In this document: positions 33,488-42,301 of the stretch, piece after piece
Numbering within the stretch: the stretch's first letter is position 1
How the letters are laid out: every line of letters starts with the position of its first letter
DNA from: an uncultured Deferribacterales bacterium
Lineage (GTDB): Bacteria > Chrysiogenota > Deferribacteres > Deferribacterales > Mucispirillaceae
Assembly (NCBI GenBank): GCA_947853665.1
Contig: CANTXF010000064.1
Span: forward strand, 1 to 48,848
Direction of reading: 5' to 3'
Length of the DNA: 48,848 nt
The notes under the pieces: generated by a model
Seen by the model: the letters and a program-made list of their open reading frames with translations, nothing else
Databases searched by the model: none
What the model was told of the DNA's origin: nothing
Translations under genes and position numbers: made by a program

Positions 33488-34411
33488 TTATATTTTTAAA
33501 CTTTTCATATTTTTTCTTTCTATAATTTTATCTTTTGCGCAATCGACACCGCCTATTAAAACGGGTGAAATGATATTGTGCTTTCCATAATTTTTAAATG
33601 CGGAATATTTATCGATATTCGCGTAGCAGTATAAACAATTATGCAGGCATGTATTATATTCGCCGATATCGACAGATTTTATGCAGCCGCATGCGGCCCG
33701 CTGGTTATCTTTATCTTTTTTTATATGTGAATCGGTTATTTTTTCAATCAGCACATCATCGATACATCTGCCGTGTTCTATGCCAAATTTTTCTAAATCG
33801 ATCTGCTCTGCACAGCTTTCTGTTATTAAGTTATATTTTTTTGCTATACTTGCAAAATTTTCGGCAAGTATCATCATTTCCCGTTTTGATATTTCTTTTA
33901 TATTTTGCTCTTTAATATTTTTTAATATTTTTCTGTAATTATCAAGAAAACTGACTATTACTTTTTCAGTATAAGATGAAAGTAAAAAGCATAGCTTTTC
34001 AAATGATTTTCTGTGGAAGTCTATCGTATATTTATTATTTAATATTACAGGGTCATATCTGAGTATTACTTTTTCTTTTCCTATTTTATCTGATAAAATC
34101 TTAAATGTTTCTATTATTTCTTTTTTATCATAAATATTTTCTTCCAGGTCCTTACCGTAAGGCGTAACGGTAAATTGGAAATAATATTTATACCCCATAT
34201 TGTCTATTTCATCTAAATATTTATGGACCGGTTTTGAGTTTTTAGTCCAGAATACGATGCAGTCTACATTTTCAGGAGTTAAATAGATTTTGGACACTTG
34301 ACGGGTATTAAAAGGATTGCGAACGAGCACATAATTTTCCCGTAGTCTGTTTATGAGCCACTCTGCGTAAAATGCGGGTATGTCAGTTCTTCTGCTGGCG
34401 CTTATTATCAT
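33488..34411 (-). CDS. DUF1848 family protein with Cys-rich C-terminus
   Basis: A 307-residue protein matching DUF1848: it opens with MIISASRRTDIPAFYAEW, contains VFWTKNSKP and QFTVTPYGKDLE, and ends with a Cys-rich block near residues 240-265 (C-x-C, then TCLHNCLYCYAN). The CxxxCxxC spacing is like a radical SAM or other iron-sulfur site, but at the C-terminus; the family function is unknown. It is the most AT-rich gene in the window. No Shine-Dalgarno sequence precedes the ATG at 34411; instead repeat copy C begins eight bases upstream. Copies B and C therefore bracket the gene, pointing to acquisition as a cassette. Confidence 0.8.
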   Translation of the reverse strand: MIISASRRTDIPAFYAEWLINRLRENYVLVRNPFNTRQVSKIYLTPENVDCIVFWTKNSKPVHKYLDEIDNMGYKYYFQFTVTPYGKDLEENIYDKKEIIETFKILSDKIGKEKVILRYDPVILNNKYTIDFHRKSFEKLCFLLSSYTEKVIVSFLDNYRKILKNIKEQNIKEISKREMMILAENFASIAKKYNLITESCAEQIDLEKFGIEHGRCIDDVLIEKITDSHIKKDKDNQRAACGCIKSVDIGEYNTCLHNCLYCYANIDKYSAFKNYGKHNIISPVLIGGVDCAKDKIIERKNMKSLKI

Positions 34412-34419
34412 AAATTATC

Positions 34420-34496
34420 GCAGCTATACCCTTACATAGATTAATGTAAAGTTATGGAAAATATCTATAATACGGCAGCTTGGTCTCCCCATAACG
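34420..34496 (+). repeat. Partial copy (C) of dispersed inverted-repeat element
   Basis: The left arm is intact: GCAGCTATACCCTTAC from 34420, then gttatggaaaatatctat at 34451-34468, through ACGGC and GCTTG near 34482. Similarity to copies A and B then stops, but ccataac at 34490-34496 matches the start of the right arm. This copy therefore looks like an internal deletion. It is in the same orientation as copy B, so the two form direct repeats around the DUF1848 gene. It sits at the right edge of the AT-rich island. Confidence 0.7.
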
Positions 34497-34511
34497 CCGC
34501 CCCTCTGTAAT

Positions 34512-34784
34512 TTATCCTTCCCCGCTTTTCGGCCTGTATTCCACAGTTTCGATATATTTATCCAGCTCCGCTTTGGGTATGGAGCCCCGCTCCGGCAGCG
34601 CGAGAACTCTGAGCTTTTTATAGTAGTTCCACATATCTATTTCCAGTATGTCGCCGGGTTTCAGCTTCAGGGCCGGTTTGGCGTCCCTGCCGTTTACCTT
34701 TATAAAGCCTTCGTCCGCCGCTTCGTTCGCAACCGTGCGCCGCTTTATTACCTGAGCCGTTTTTAAAAACTTATCTAGCCGCAC
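34512..34784 (-). CDS. RqcP/Hsp15-like S4-domain RNA-binding protein
   Basis: A 90-residue protein that is almost entirely an S4 RNA-binding domain: MRLDKFLKTAQVIKRRTVANEA, then GFIKVNGRDAKPALKLKPGD. This matches RqcP (YabO), which helps RqcH add Ala tails to stalled nascent chains, and also Hsp15 (HslR), which rescues stalled 50S-peptidyl-tRNA complexes. The short length and the IKRRT motif favour the RqcP type. It overlaps the surA-like gene by 14 bases and is the last gene of the mfd-led run. Confidence 0.85.
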   Translation of the reverse strand: MRLDKFLKTAQVIKRRTVANEAADEGFIKVNGRDAKPALKLKPGDILEIDMWNYYKKLRVLALPERGSIPKAELDKYIETVEYRPKSGEG

Positions 34785-35724
34785 CCGCTCTTTCTCCTTT
34801 TCTAAGCACTACTATCGTGCTTTTGTTTCTGTCAAGCCAGTTGGTGAAAACCTGCTCGAATATCTTTTCGGATGCCGCTTCCGTCAGCTTGGCTCTCGTA
34901 TCCTCGTCAAAATCGTACTTGCTTTTGAACCCGGTAACCTTGCACACCGTCCACTGGCCGTTTATTTCAAACGGGGCGGAAATTTTCCCGTCCCCGGCGG
35001 CTTCAACGGCAACGAGCATCTCCGGACTCATTATTTCCGTTTCCATCCAGCCCATTGCGCCTCCGTTCGCCGCGCTCCTGTCCACGGAGTATTTTTTTAC
35101 GGCCTCCTCGAAGCTCTCCCCCTTCTTTATTTCTTTAAGGGCTTTATCCATAGCGGCTCTGTCCGCAGTCATAAGTATGGATATTTCGTATTTATCATGC
35201 AGAGGATATTCGTCCGGCTTACTGTCGGCCATTTCCCGCAAATCCCTTTCCGCCACGACTATTTTGGGCATAAGCACCTGAGAGCGCACCCGGGCGTTCA
35301 GTATGTCGTTTTTAAGCTGATAGCGGTATTTGGAAAGGCTCGTGCCTTCCTTTTCCAGATATTCCTCCAGCTTGCTTCTGTCCAGGTTGTTTCTGGCGAG
35401 TATTTCGGATATGGCCGCGTCGACCTCCTTATCGCTTACGGATATGTTTTCCCGCTGGGCGGCTATGGCGACTATCTCCTGATTTATCAGATAATCCAGG
35501 GCGGATTTTGTATAATTTTCAAGCTGGGCGGCTCTGTACGTCTCGTCCTTTATGGACAAAATTTCGCGGTACTGGCGCGGGTCAAGATTCTGTACGTCGT
35601 ACTCGGTGATTATCCTGTTTCCCACATGGGCAAGAACGCTATTTACCACCTCCGCGCCCGCCGGCATAACCGCCAAGGTCAACGTCGTCAAGATACTTAA
35701 TATCGGCGTTTTTATAAAGCTCAT
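34771..35724 (-). CDS. SurA-like periplasmic peptidyl-prolyl isomerase/chaperone
   Basis: A 317-residue exported chaperone. A signal peptide (1-24, ending AGA) leads into the SurA N-terminal domain (VVNSVLAHVGNRIITEYDV, with the EIVAIAAQREN and later helices). One parvulin (PpiC) domain follows near residues 170-275 (KYEISILMTADRAAMDKAL, SVDRSAANGGAMGWM) and a C-terminal helix. E. coli SurA has two parvulin domains, so this is the short architecture. ATG 35724 has GAGGGA eight bases upstream. The whole signal peptide is encoded inside the 3' end of the upstream parvulin gene, an 86-base overlap in another frame. Confidence 0.88.
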   Translation of the reverse strand: MSFIKTPILSILTTLTLAVMPAGAEVVNSVLAHVGNRIITEYDVQNLDPRQYREILSIKDETYRAAQLENYTKSALDYLINQEIVAIAAQRENISVSDKEVDAAISEILARNNLDRSKLEEYLEKEGTSLSKYRYQLKNDILNARVRSQVLMPKIVVAERDLREMADSKPDEYPLHDKYEISILMTADRAAMDKALKEIKKGESFEEAVKKYSVDRSAANGGAMGWMETEIMSPEMLVAVEAAGDGKISAPFEINGQWTVCKVTGFKSKYDFDEDTRAKLTEAASEKIFEQVFTNWLDRNKSTIVVLRKGERAGAAR

Positions 35725-36622
35725 CGATAAATTCCCTCGTTTTGTCTTCCTGCTGCTGCGAATAAAGCTCCAGATATATTTTCGACTTTACGTCCTCGTA
35801 ATTTATTTTTTTCGGCCGCAGTATTTTTTTCACGAAAAATATATGATAGCCGTAGTCGGATTTCACTATGCCGCTGTATTTGCCTGCCGGCAGCTTGAAA
35901 GCCTCGGCAAATATTTCCGGAAAATCCCCGTCCGAAATAAAGCCCAGATCCCCGCCCTGCTTCTTCTCCGGCCCTTCGGAATAACGCTCGGCCACCTCGT
36001 TGAAGGAAAGGCCCTTCCGCAGCTCGTTCATAGCTTTTTCGGCGGTCTCTTCCTTTGTGGTGAATATGTGCAGGATGTGGGCCTTGGTCTCCGGCTTCTG
36101 TTTGGCCTCGTCCGTATTATAGCGGTCTTTAAGCTCCTTTTCCGTAATTACTATCTGCGAATTTACCACGCCGTTCAAAAGGGATTCCACAAGGAGCCTT
36201 TCCTGCATGAGCTTGGCCAGCTTGGTATGGTCCGTATCGTAGGAGCCGGAATACACTTTCAGGTCCTGAGCCCCTTCCTCCGTGTGAAAACTGTCCAGAA
36301 TACGGTTTATGCGCTCGTCGTTTATAGATATGCCGCGCCTGCGGGCTTCGGAGAGAAGCATATTATGCTCGGTAAAGTCTTTAAGCAGCTTGTCCTTTAC
36401 CTCCGGGTTGTCCATATTCTCTCCGCCCATTTCTTTCAGGACCGTTCCCGCAAAATCGTAAAAATCGTCCTCGTACAGCAGGCGGCCGTTTATCTCCATA
36501 ATGGCTTTTCTTACCGGCTCCTGCTTCGTCTCGGCTCCGGCGGAGCTCTTATTTTCCCCGCAGCCTGCGACGGCAGCCGCTATAATGATAAAAAGAACCG
36601 TCATTTTAAAGGATCTAAGCAT
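35639..36622 (-). CDS. Parvulin-type peptidyl-prolyl isomerase lipoprotein
   Basis: A 327-residue periplasmic PPIase. The signal peptide ends in lipobox VAGC (Cys21), which predicts a lipid anchor. A SurA_N-like helical part (ILDSFHTEEG, MQERLLVESLL) is followed by a parvulin domain at about 185-275: KAHILHIFTTKEETAEKAM, RYSEGPEKKQGGDLGFI, SDYGYHIFFV. It resembles PrsA/PpiC foldases. The ATG at 36622 has GGAGAG upstream and lies 11 bases after mfd. Its C-terminus KYLDDVDLGGYAGG overlaps the start of the surA-like gene. Confidence 0.9.
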   Translation of the reverse strand: MLRSFKMTVLFIIIAAAVAGCGENKSSAGAETKQEPVRKAIMEINGRLLYEDDFYDFAGTVLKEMGGENMDNPEVKDKLLKDFTEHNMLLSEARRRGISINDERINRILDSFHTEEGAQDLKVYSGSYDTDHTKLAKLMQERLLVESLLNGVVNSQIVITEKELKDRYNTDEAKQKPETKAHILHIFTTKEETAEKAMNELRKGLSFNEVAERYSEGPEKKQGGDLGFISDGDFPEIFAEAFKLPAGKYSGIVKSDYGYHIFFVKKILRPKKINYEDVKSKIYLELYSQQQEDKTREFIDELYKNADIKYLDDVDLGGYAGGRGGGK

Positions 36623-36633
36623 AAGCTCTCCGT

Positions 36634-39600
36634 TTATCCGTTTTCAGGGCCGGCGGTAAGGCCGCACAGCCTGACGAAAAATTCCGCAAGCATCCGGGGC
36701 GGGTTAGGGTCGTCCACAGCCATGGAAAGCTCGTATTCGGAGGAAAAGCGATACACGGTCTTCCCCTGGATTACGGCTTTTCCCACCGTCAGCGGGTCAA
36801 GGCGGGTCTCCGGGGCAAATTCGATTTTTGCGCCGGACCTGCTTATCGCCACTTTCAGAGCGCCCAGCCTGCCCGCCAGGTTTTTAATAAGCATTATATA
36901 TCCGAGACTTATTACTTCCGGTCTTAGTTCGCCGTAACCGGCCTCCAGCTCGTTTAAAATATCCGTCATGGCTTCCGTATCGTAAACGGAAGCGAACCGC
37001 CGGTAAAAATCGAAACGCACCCGCGGATTTTCCACATAATCCGCCGGTATGAAATAAGGGATATTGGAATTTATCTCCGCATCCGTCAGATTGGCGAATT
37101 CGCCCTTCATTTCGTTTACGGCTTCTTCTATCATGCTTACGTAAAGCTCGTAGCCCACCCGCACCACAAAGCCGGACTGCTCCGCGCCCAGAATATTGCC
37201 CGCGCCCCGCAGCTGCAAATCGTACATGGCTATCTTAAAGCCGCTGCCCAGATCCGAAAGCTGCTGAATTATGGAAAGGCGCTTCCTGGCGATAGGCGTA
37301 AGGGCGGAAAAATTCTCCACGGCCAGATAGCAGTACCCACGCCTGCTGGATCTGCCGACCCGCCCTTTAAGCTGGTAAAGCTGGGCAAGGCCGAAATGGG
37401 ACGCGTTATTTATTATAATCGTGTTTACGTTCGGTATGTCTATGCCGTTTTCTATTATCGTGGTGGATATAAGTATGTCTATATCCCCGGAATAAAAGGA
37501 CTGCAATATGTTTTCAAGGCTTTTAGAATCCATTTGCCCGTGGGCGTAGTCTATGCGGGCGTGGGGCACCATTTCCTTAACCTTTGCAGCCACCTCGTGT
37601 ATATCCATAACCTTATTGTGCAGGAAAAACACCTGACCGCCTCTTTCAAGCTCCGTGGTTATGGCTTTGGCCACGCCTTCCTCCCGCTTTATGACCTTTA
37701 CTACTACCGGCAGGCGGTTTTCCGGCGGGGTCTCTATTATGCTCATATCCCTGATGCCGGAAAGCGAAAGCTGCAGAGTTCTGGGTATAGGCGTGGCGCT
37801 TAACGTAAGCGTATCCACATTGCGCTTCATGGCCGCTATCTTTTCCTTGTGGGACACGCCGAAGCGCTGCTCCTCGTCGATTATGAGAAGGCCTAGATCC
37901 TTAAAGGCAAGCTCCTTGGAAAGCAGTTTGTGGGTGCCTATCAGTATGTCCAGCCTGCCGGAAGAGGCGCGCTCAAAAATCTCCCTTACGTCCTTCCCCG
38001 TGCGGAAGCGGGAAACAAAATCCACAGTAACGGGCAGTTTGGAAAATCTGCGCTTAAAGGTCTCGTAATGCTGGCGCGCGAGAATAGTGGTAGGCACGAG
38101 CACCGCTATCTGTTTGCCGCAGGAGGCGGCCTTGCAGGCGGCGCGCATGGCCACCTCGGTTTTGCCGAAGCCCACGTCCCCGCATACCAGCCGCTCCATA
38201 GGCGTGTCGCTTTCCATATCGTTGTAAACGTCTATTATGGCCGAAAGCTGATCCTCCGTTTCGTCGTACTCGAAATCCCGCTCGAAATCGCCCAGCATCA
38301 CGCCGTCATCCCGGAAGGCGAAGCCTTTTTTCGCCTTGCGCTCCGCGTACAGCCTGAGCAGATCCTCGGCTATGCTTCTGGCGCTTTCCCGGGCGTTTTT
38401 TTTCAGCTTGGCCCAGGCGGAGCTTTTAAGGCTGTTCAGCTTAGGCTTCTGATCCTGAAGGCCGACGTATTTCTGTATCTGGGATATGCCCTGCAGCGGC
38501 ACGTAGAGTATGTCGTCCCCGTCGTAGAGAATATCCAGAAAATCGCCTTCCACACCGGCTATGGTAAGGTGCTTTATGCCCCTGTATATACCTATGCCGT
38601 GATTTACGTGGACGACGTAATCGCCTTCCTCCAAATCGGAAAGGCTTGTATTGAACACTTCCTTTTTACGCGTTTTCGGCTTGCGTTTCGAAAAGCCGAA
38701 AATATCCGAATCGGACACTAAAGCCAGCTTTTCCTTTACGTCTATAAAACCGCCGGATATCCGCCTTCTGTAAAGGGTAACGGGCCGGGCCTCCGTTTCC
38801 TCAAGGGAAGCGACCTCGCCGGGGAATATTTCAAAATCCCTGGCGAATTCTTTAAAGATAGACGCGAATTTATCGCTTTCCACGCTGACGGTGACCCGCA
38901 GGCCTTCCTTTAAAAGGGAGTTTATGGCTTCCATAGCGTTTGTCATGGATTGGTAAAGGTTTTTCTTTTCAAAGGCGAAGCTGCTTTTCGTGCCCCGAAA
39001 CGGCAGGCCCTCGCTGTCCGGATCCTCCGCCATTTCTGAAATTACGGTAAGCCCCCTTTCCGTAATTTTGAGCATAGCCTCCTGGGCCGTCAGGAAGTTT
39101 TCCAGCATAAGACGCTGGGGGCCGGTGCTGGGCGCCGTATCCCAGATATTTTTGGAAAAGGCTTCAAAATCTTCCTTCCAGCCGGGAGAAAAGCATACAA
39201 CGGAGCAGTTTTCCGGCAGATAGTCGAAAATATCGCCCTGCTCGTAACCGGCAAGCGGGGCGTACCAGTGGAAACCAGCGAATTTGCCGTAAGTTTCGGC
39301 TCTGTCCTTAGTGTCTGCGTCCGTTAGGCGGGAGGCGAACTCCTCCGTGGAAAGAAGCACGTCGGAGCAGGGCAGCACGCGCACATTATCTGCGGTCTTT
39401 ACCTTCGCCTGGCTTTCAGGGTTATAGAAAAAAAGCTGCTCTATCTCGTCGTCAAAATATTCTATTCTTACGGGATTTTCCGCGTCTATGGGGAAAATAT
39501 CCGCCAGGCCGCCTCGTATGTTGTATTCTCCGGGGCCGGTAACGAACTCCACCTGTATGTAGCCGAGAATATCCAGAGTATATACCAGCTCGTCCCTGGG

Positions 39601-39972
39601 CAGGACGGCGTTTTTCTCCAGCAAAAGCTCGCTGGAAAGGTAATCTTTTTTGCGGGGCAGCTTTTTAAGCACGGAGTAGGGCGCGGCCACGGCTATAAAA
39701 TCCTCGAGATGGAGCATTTTGTAAAGGGCTTCCGCACGCTTTGCCATTATGCCGGTAAGAGGCCTGGCCTCCTCGAAAGGGCTTTGGGTAAAAGGCGGGA
39801 ACTCCAGCACGGGAATACCGCCGGAGAAAAAGGAAAGCTCCGACACGGCGCTTTCCAGCGCCTTTCCGTCGGGGGCGATCACAAGAAGCGGAACGCCCTT
39901 TTTTTTATTTTTAACGGCAAAGAAAGACCTTGCCGCGCCCCATGCGTTATGGAACTCCTTATATGTTCCCAT
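36634..39972 (-). CDS. mfd: Transcription-repair coupling factor
   Basis: Superfamily 2 DNA translocase that removes stalled RNA polymerase and recruits UvrA. The 1112-residue protein has the UvrB-homology module at the N-terminus (EFPPFTQSPFEEARP and EFVTGPGEYNIRGGLADIFP). The RNA polymerase-interacting domain is near 450-510 (YVVHVNHGIGIYRG). The helicase core has Walker A GDVGFGKTEVA, DEEQ box IIDEEQRFGV, LTLSATPIPRTLQLSL and GRVGRSSRRGYCYL, and the TRCF C-terminal domain follows. Length is normal. It is followed 11 bases later by the parvulin lipoprotein gene and preceded by gmhA. Confidence 0.96.
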   Translation of the reverse strand: MGTYKEFHNAWGAARSFFAVKNKKKGVPLLVIAPDGKALESAVSELSFFSGGIPVLEFPPFTQSPFEEARPLTGIMAKRAEALYKMLHLEDFIAVAAPYSVLKKLPRKKDYLSSELLLEKNAVLPRDELVYTLDILGYIQVEFVTGPGEYNIRGGLADIFPIDAENPVRIEYFDDEIEQLFFYNPESQAKVKTADNVRVLPCSDVLLSTEEFASRLTDADTKDRAETYGKFAGFHWYAPLAGYEQGDIFDYLPENCSVVCFSPGWKEDFEAFSKNIWDTAPSTGPQRLMLENFLTAQEAMLKITERGLTVISEMAEDPDSEGLPFRGTKSSFAFEKKNLYQSMTNAMEAINSLLKEGLRVTVSVESDKFASIFKEFARDFEIFPGEVASLEETEARPVTLYRRRISGGFIDVKEKLALVSDSDIFGFSKRKPKTRKKEVFNTSLSDLEEGDYVVHVNHGIGIYRGIKHLTIAGVEGDFLDILYDGDDILYVPLQGISQIQKYVGLQDQKPKLNSLKSSAWAKLKKNARESARSIAEDLLRLYAERKAKKGFAFRDDGVMLGDFERDFEYDETEDQLSAIIDVYNDMESDTPMERLVCGDVGFGKTEVAMRAACKAASCGKQIAVLVPTTILARQHYETFKRRFSKLPVTVDFVSRFRTGKDVREIFERASSGRLDILIGTHKLLSKELAFKDLGLLIIDEEQRFGVSHKEKIAAMKRNVDTLTLSATPIPRTLQLSLSGIRDMSIIETPPENRLPVVVKVIKREEGVAKAITTELERGGQVFFLHNKVMDIHEVAAKVKEMVPHARIDYAHGQMDSKSLENILQSFYSGDIDILISTTIIENGIDIPNVNTIIINNASHFGLAQLYQLKGRVGRSSRRGYCYLAVENFSALTPIARKRLSIIQQLSDLGSGFKIAMYDLQLRGAGNILGAEQSGFVVRVGYELYVSMIEEAVNEMKGEFANLTDAEINSNIPYFIPADYVENPRVRFDFYRRFASVYDTEAMTDILNELEAGYGELRPEVISLGYIMLIKNLAGRLGALKVAISRSGAKIEFAPETRLDPLTVGKAVIQGKTVYRFSSEYELSMAVDDPNPPRMLAEFFVRLCGLTAGPENG

Positions 39973-39984
39973 TATCCCACGGTT

Positions 39985-40569
39985 TTAAAGCCCGGCGAAT
40001 TTGCCGAACATTATTTCGTCCACAAGGCCGCATATTATATGGGCGGACATTATGTGAAGCTCCTGTATGCGGGCAGTCGCCATGTTATCCACCACCAGCA
40101 GCTTATCGCAGAGTCCCTTCATGCGGCCGCCGTCACGGCCGGAAAAGCCCAGCGTCACGGCCCCGTTTTTAGCCGCCCGGTGCAGGGCTTTTATCACGTT
40201 TTCCGAATTGCCGCTTGTGGATATGCCCCACACTATGTCCCCGGGGTTTGCGAAGGCGGACACCTGCTTTTCAAAAACGTCGCTGAAATCGTAATCGTTG
40301 CCCACGGCGGTAAGAAGGGAGGTATCGGTAGTTAACGCCATAGCCGGAAGGGGCGGCCTTTCCATAACGAAGCGGCTCGCAAATTCCGCCGCTATATGCT
40401 GGGCGTCAGCGGCGGAGCCGCCGTTGCCGCATATCATGACCTTGCCTCCCCCGGCAAAGCAATCGGCCACGGCCTGGGCAAAATCCACAAGTATCTGGGC
40501 GTTTGCCGCAGCGAATTTTTTATGAGCGTTTATGGAATCTTCGAATATGGAATTAACGTATTCTATCAT
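39985..40569 (-). CDS. gmhA: Phosphoheptose isomerase (SIS domain)
   Basis: Converts sedoheptulose-7-phosphate to D-glycero-D-manno-heptose-7-phosphate for LPS inner core. The 194-residue SIS protein has MICGNGGSAADAQHIAAEFASRF, ALTTDTSLLTAVGNDY, WGISTSGNSENV and the C-terminal IQELHIMSAHIICGLVDE helix with the active-site His/Glu. AAGGAG precedes the ATG. It implies a heptose-containing LPS, hence a Gram-negative envelope. No other heptose genes are in view. It lies 12 bases before mfd. Confidence 0.94.
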   Translation of the reverse strand: MIEYVNSIFEDSINAHKKFAAANAQILVDFAQAVADCFAGGGKVMICGNGGSAADAQHIAAEFASRFVMERPPLPAMALTTDTSLLTAVGNDYDFSDVFEKQVSAFANPGDIVWGISTSGNSENVIKALHRAAKNGAVTLGFSGRDGGRMKGLCDKLLVVDNMATARIQELHIMSAHIICGLVDEIMFGKFAGL

Positions 40570-40598
40570 CTGGAACTCCTTATGGATTATATATATTA

Positions 40599-40946
40599 CT
40601 ATAAGCCAAAGGCATTTTCAATATGGTTTATAATAGGGCCGTCTATGGACACTACGTCGAACCGGCAGGCTCTCTCGCCTCCCGTAAGGGAAAGGTATAT
40701 GCCCGCCGCCTTTATTATGCGGGAACGCTTCCTTGCATCCACGGCTTCAAAACCGGCTCCGAACGCCTGCGATGAGCGCTTTTTGACCTCGGCGAACACG
40801 GTTACGCCTTTTTTAAAGGCTATTATGTCTATTTCCCCGGCGGGCGTGCGGTAGTTGCGCTCAAGTATTCCGTAGCCTTTTTTAACGAGAAAAGCCGCGG
40901 CCTCGTCCTCCCCCTTGTTCCCCGTCTTTTTTAAAAGCCCTTTCAT
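40599..40946 (-). CDS. YraN family (UPF0102) endonuclease-like protein
   Basis: A 115-residue Holliday-junction-resolvase-fold protein of the UPF0102/YraN family. The nuclease-like motif is seen as GEDEAAAFLVKKGYGILERN, then GEIDIIA and VFAEVKKRSS, the E...D...ExK pattern of the PD-(D/E)xK fold. Activity of the family is not firmly established. The ATG overlaps the rnhB stop by four bases (ATGA), so it follows rnhB in one transcript; yraN next to rnhB is a common arrangement. Confidence 0.9.
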   Translation of the reverse strand: MKGLLKKTGNKGEDEAAAFLVKKGYGILERNYRTPAGEIDIIAFKKGVTVFAEVKKRSSQAFGAGFEAVDARKRSRIIKAAGIYLSLTGGERACRFDVVSIDGPIINHIENAFGL

Positions 40947-41494
40947 AGGCCTTTCACGTAAAAGGACCTTCTGTGAACGGGAGTCCAGCCCTGCCTGCGT
41001 ATCGCTTCAAGATGGGCAGCCGTGCCGTAGCCCGCGTTTTTCTCCCAGCCGTAGCCTTCCCACACGGTGGAAAGGTACTCCATCAGCCTGTCCCGGTAGA
41101 CCTTGGCTACGACGGAAGCGGCGGAAACCTCTATAAAATCCGCGTCAGCTTTATTCGGATGTTCCTCGGGAACGGGCAGGTTTTTAAGGCCCACAGCGTC
41201 TACTATTATTTTGCCGTAGCACGGCGAAAGGCGGGATAAGGCTATCTGCATGGCCTGCCTGGTGGCGTTGAGAATATTTATTTTATCTATAAGGCGGCTG
41301 CATACCACCCCGAGGCCCCAGGTTACGGAATTTTCAATGATATATGGGTAGAGTTTCTCCCGCGCTTTGCGGGAAAGCTTTTTGGAATCTTTTATCCGCG
41401 GGTCCGAAAAACCTTCCGGCAGCACCACGGCGCAGGCGACGACTGGCCCGGCCAGACATCCGCGGCCTACCTCGTCCACCCCGGCTATGAGCAT
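40943..41494 (-). CDS. rnhB: Ribonuclease HII
   Basis: Removes ribonucleotides from RNA/DNA hybrids, including single misincorporated ribonucleotides. The 183-residue protein begins with the metal-binding IAGVDEVGRGCLAGPV (D7, E8). The next acidic residue is in IIVDAVGLKN, and the C-terminal Asp is in EVSAASVVAKVYRDRLM. All family motifs and the usual length are present. The ATG lies ten bases inside the end of hypB. It is transcribed with yraN. Confidence 0.94.
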   Translation of the reverse strand: MLIAGVDEVGRGCLAGPVVACAVVLPEGFSDPRIKDSKKLSRKAREKLYPYIIENSVTWGLGVVCSRLIDKINILNATRQAMQIALSRLSPCYGKIIVDAVGLKNLPVPEEHPNKADADFIEVSAASVVAKVYRDRLMEYLSTVWEGYGWEKNAGYGTAAHLEAIRRQGWTPVHRRSFYVKGL

Positions 41495-42150
41495 TTCTTT
41501 TTGGAAAGGATTTTTTTTTCAAACCAAGCGCATATTTCGTCCAGCCCTTCCCCCGTGCGGCATGATATGCGGAAATGCTCCATACCCGGCTTTATGCTCC
41601 TGGCGTTTTCCTCCGCCTTATCCGCGTCGAAATCGACATAAGGCAGAAGGTCCGTTTTATTAAGCACAAAAACGTCCGAAACGAAAAACATTGTGGGATA
41701 TTTCAGCGGCTTATCCTCCCCCTCCGTCACGGAAAGCAGCACCATGTTAACGTCCTGCCCCAGGTCGTATTCGGATGGACACACGAGATTTCCCACGTTT
41801 TCTATTATGAGGAGGTCCAGGCTGTCTCCGTCTATAAGCGGCAGCCGTTTTTCGATTTCCGCCGCTTCCAGATGGCAGGCACCTCCCGTCTGTATCTGGC
41901 AGGCCTTTACCCCGGCCTTTTCTATGCGTTCCTTGTCGTTATCCGTCTGCAAGTCCCCCTCTATAACGGCCACCCTGTATTTTTCCGCCAGACGGCCAAG
42001 GGTTTTTTCAAGAAGGGAGGTTTTGCCGCTTCCCGGAGAAGACATGATATTGACGGCAAAGGTGCCGTTCCTGGCGAAACGTTCCCGCAGGTTTGCCGCA
42101 TCCATATCGTTTTTGGAAAGTATTTTCTGATTTATGCTTATTTTATCCAT
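41485..42150 (-). CDS. hypB: Hydrogenase/urease nickel incorporation GTPase HypB
   Basis: SIMIBI-class GTPase that helps insert nickel into [NiFe]-hydrogenase. The 221-residue protein has the P-loop NIMSSPGSGKTSLLEKT (GSGKTS at 40-45), EGDLQTDNDKERI, and the shared metal-site motif GGACHLEA. ENVGNLVCPSEYDLG provides the second cysteine of the nickel/zinc site, and NKTDLLPYV is the guanine-specificity motif. It lacks the N-terminal CxxCGC and His-rich tail of some HypB proteins. hypA lies upstream, but no hydrogenase structural genes or hypCDEF are in the window. Confidence 0.94.
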   Translation of the reverse strand: MDKISINQKILSKNDMDAANLRERFARNGTFAVNIMSSPGSGKTSLLEKTLGRLAEKYRVAVIEGDLQTDNDKERIEKAGVKACQIQTGGACHLEAAEIEKRLPLIDGDSLDLLIIENVGNLVCPSEYDLGQDVNMVLLSVTEGEDKPLKYPTMFFVSDVFVLNKTDLLPYVDFDADKAEENARSIKPGMEHFRISCRTGEGLDEICAWFEKKILSKKKCS

Positions 42151-42301
42151 TATCTTCTCCTTTTAGGCAAACGCCGCCGCCCGGAAGGCGGGAGCTGGCG
42201 CGGGCGGCATTTGAAACGGAATAATAAAGGCCCCCGTCAGTTTCCGGCCGCGTCTGAAAGAGGCCTTCGCCCCGCGGGTTATTACCCCTTCGGCCGCGCC
42301 T

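Noticed and set aside
42151-42301. Small gene or structured RNA between hypA and hypB
   Set aside because: The 151 bases are GC-rich with several short palindromes, but there is no open frame with a start site and no recognisable RNA fold.
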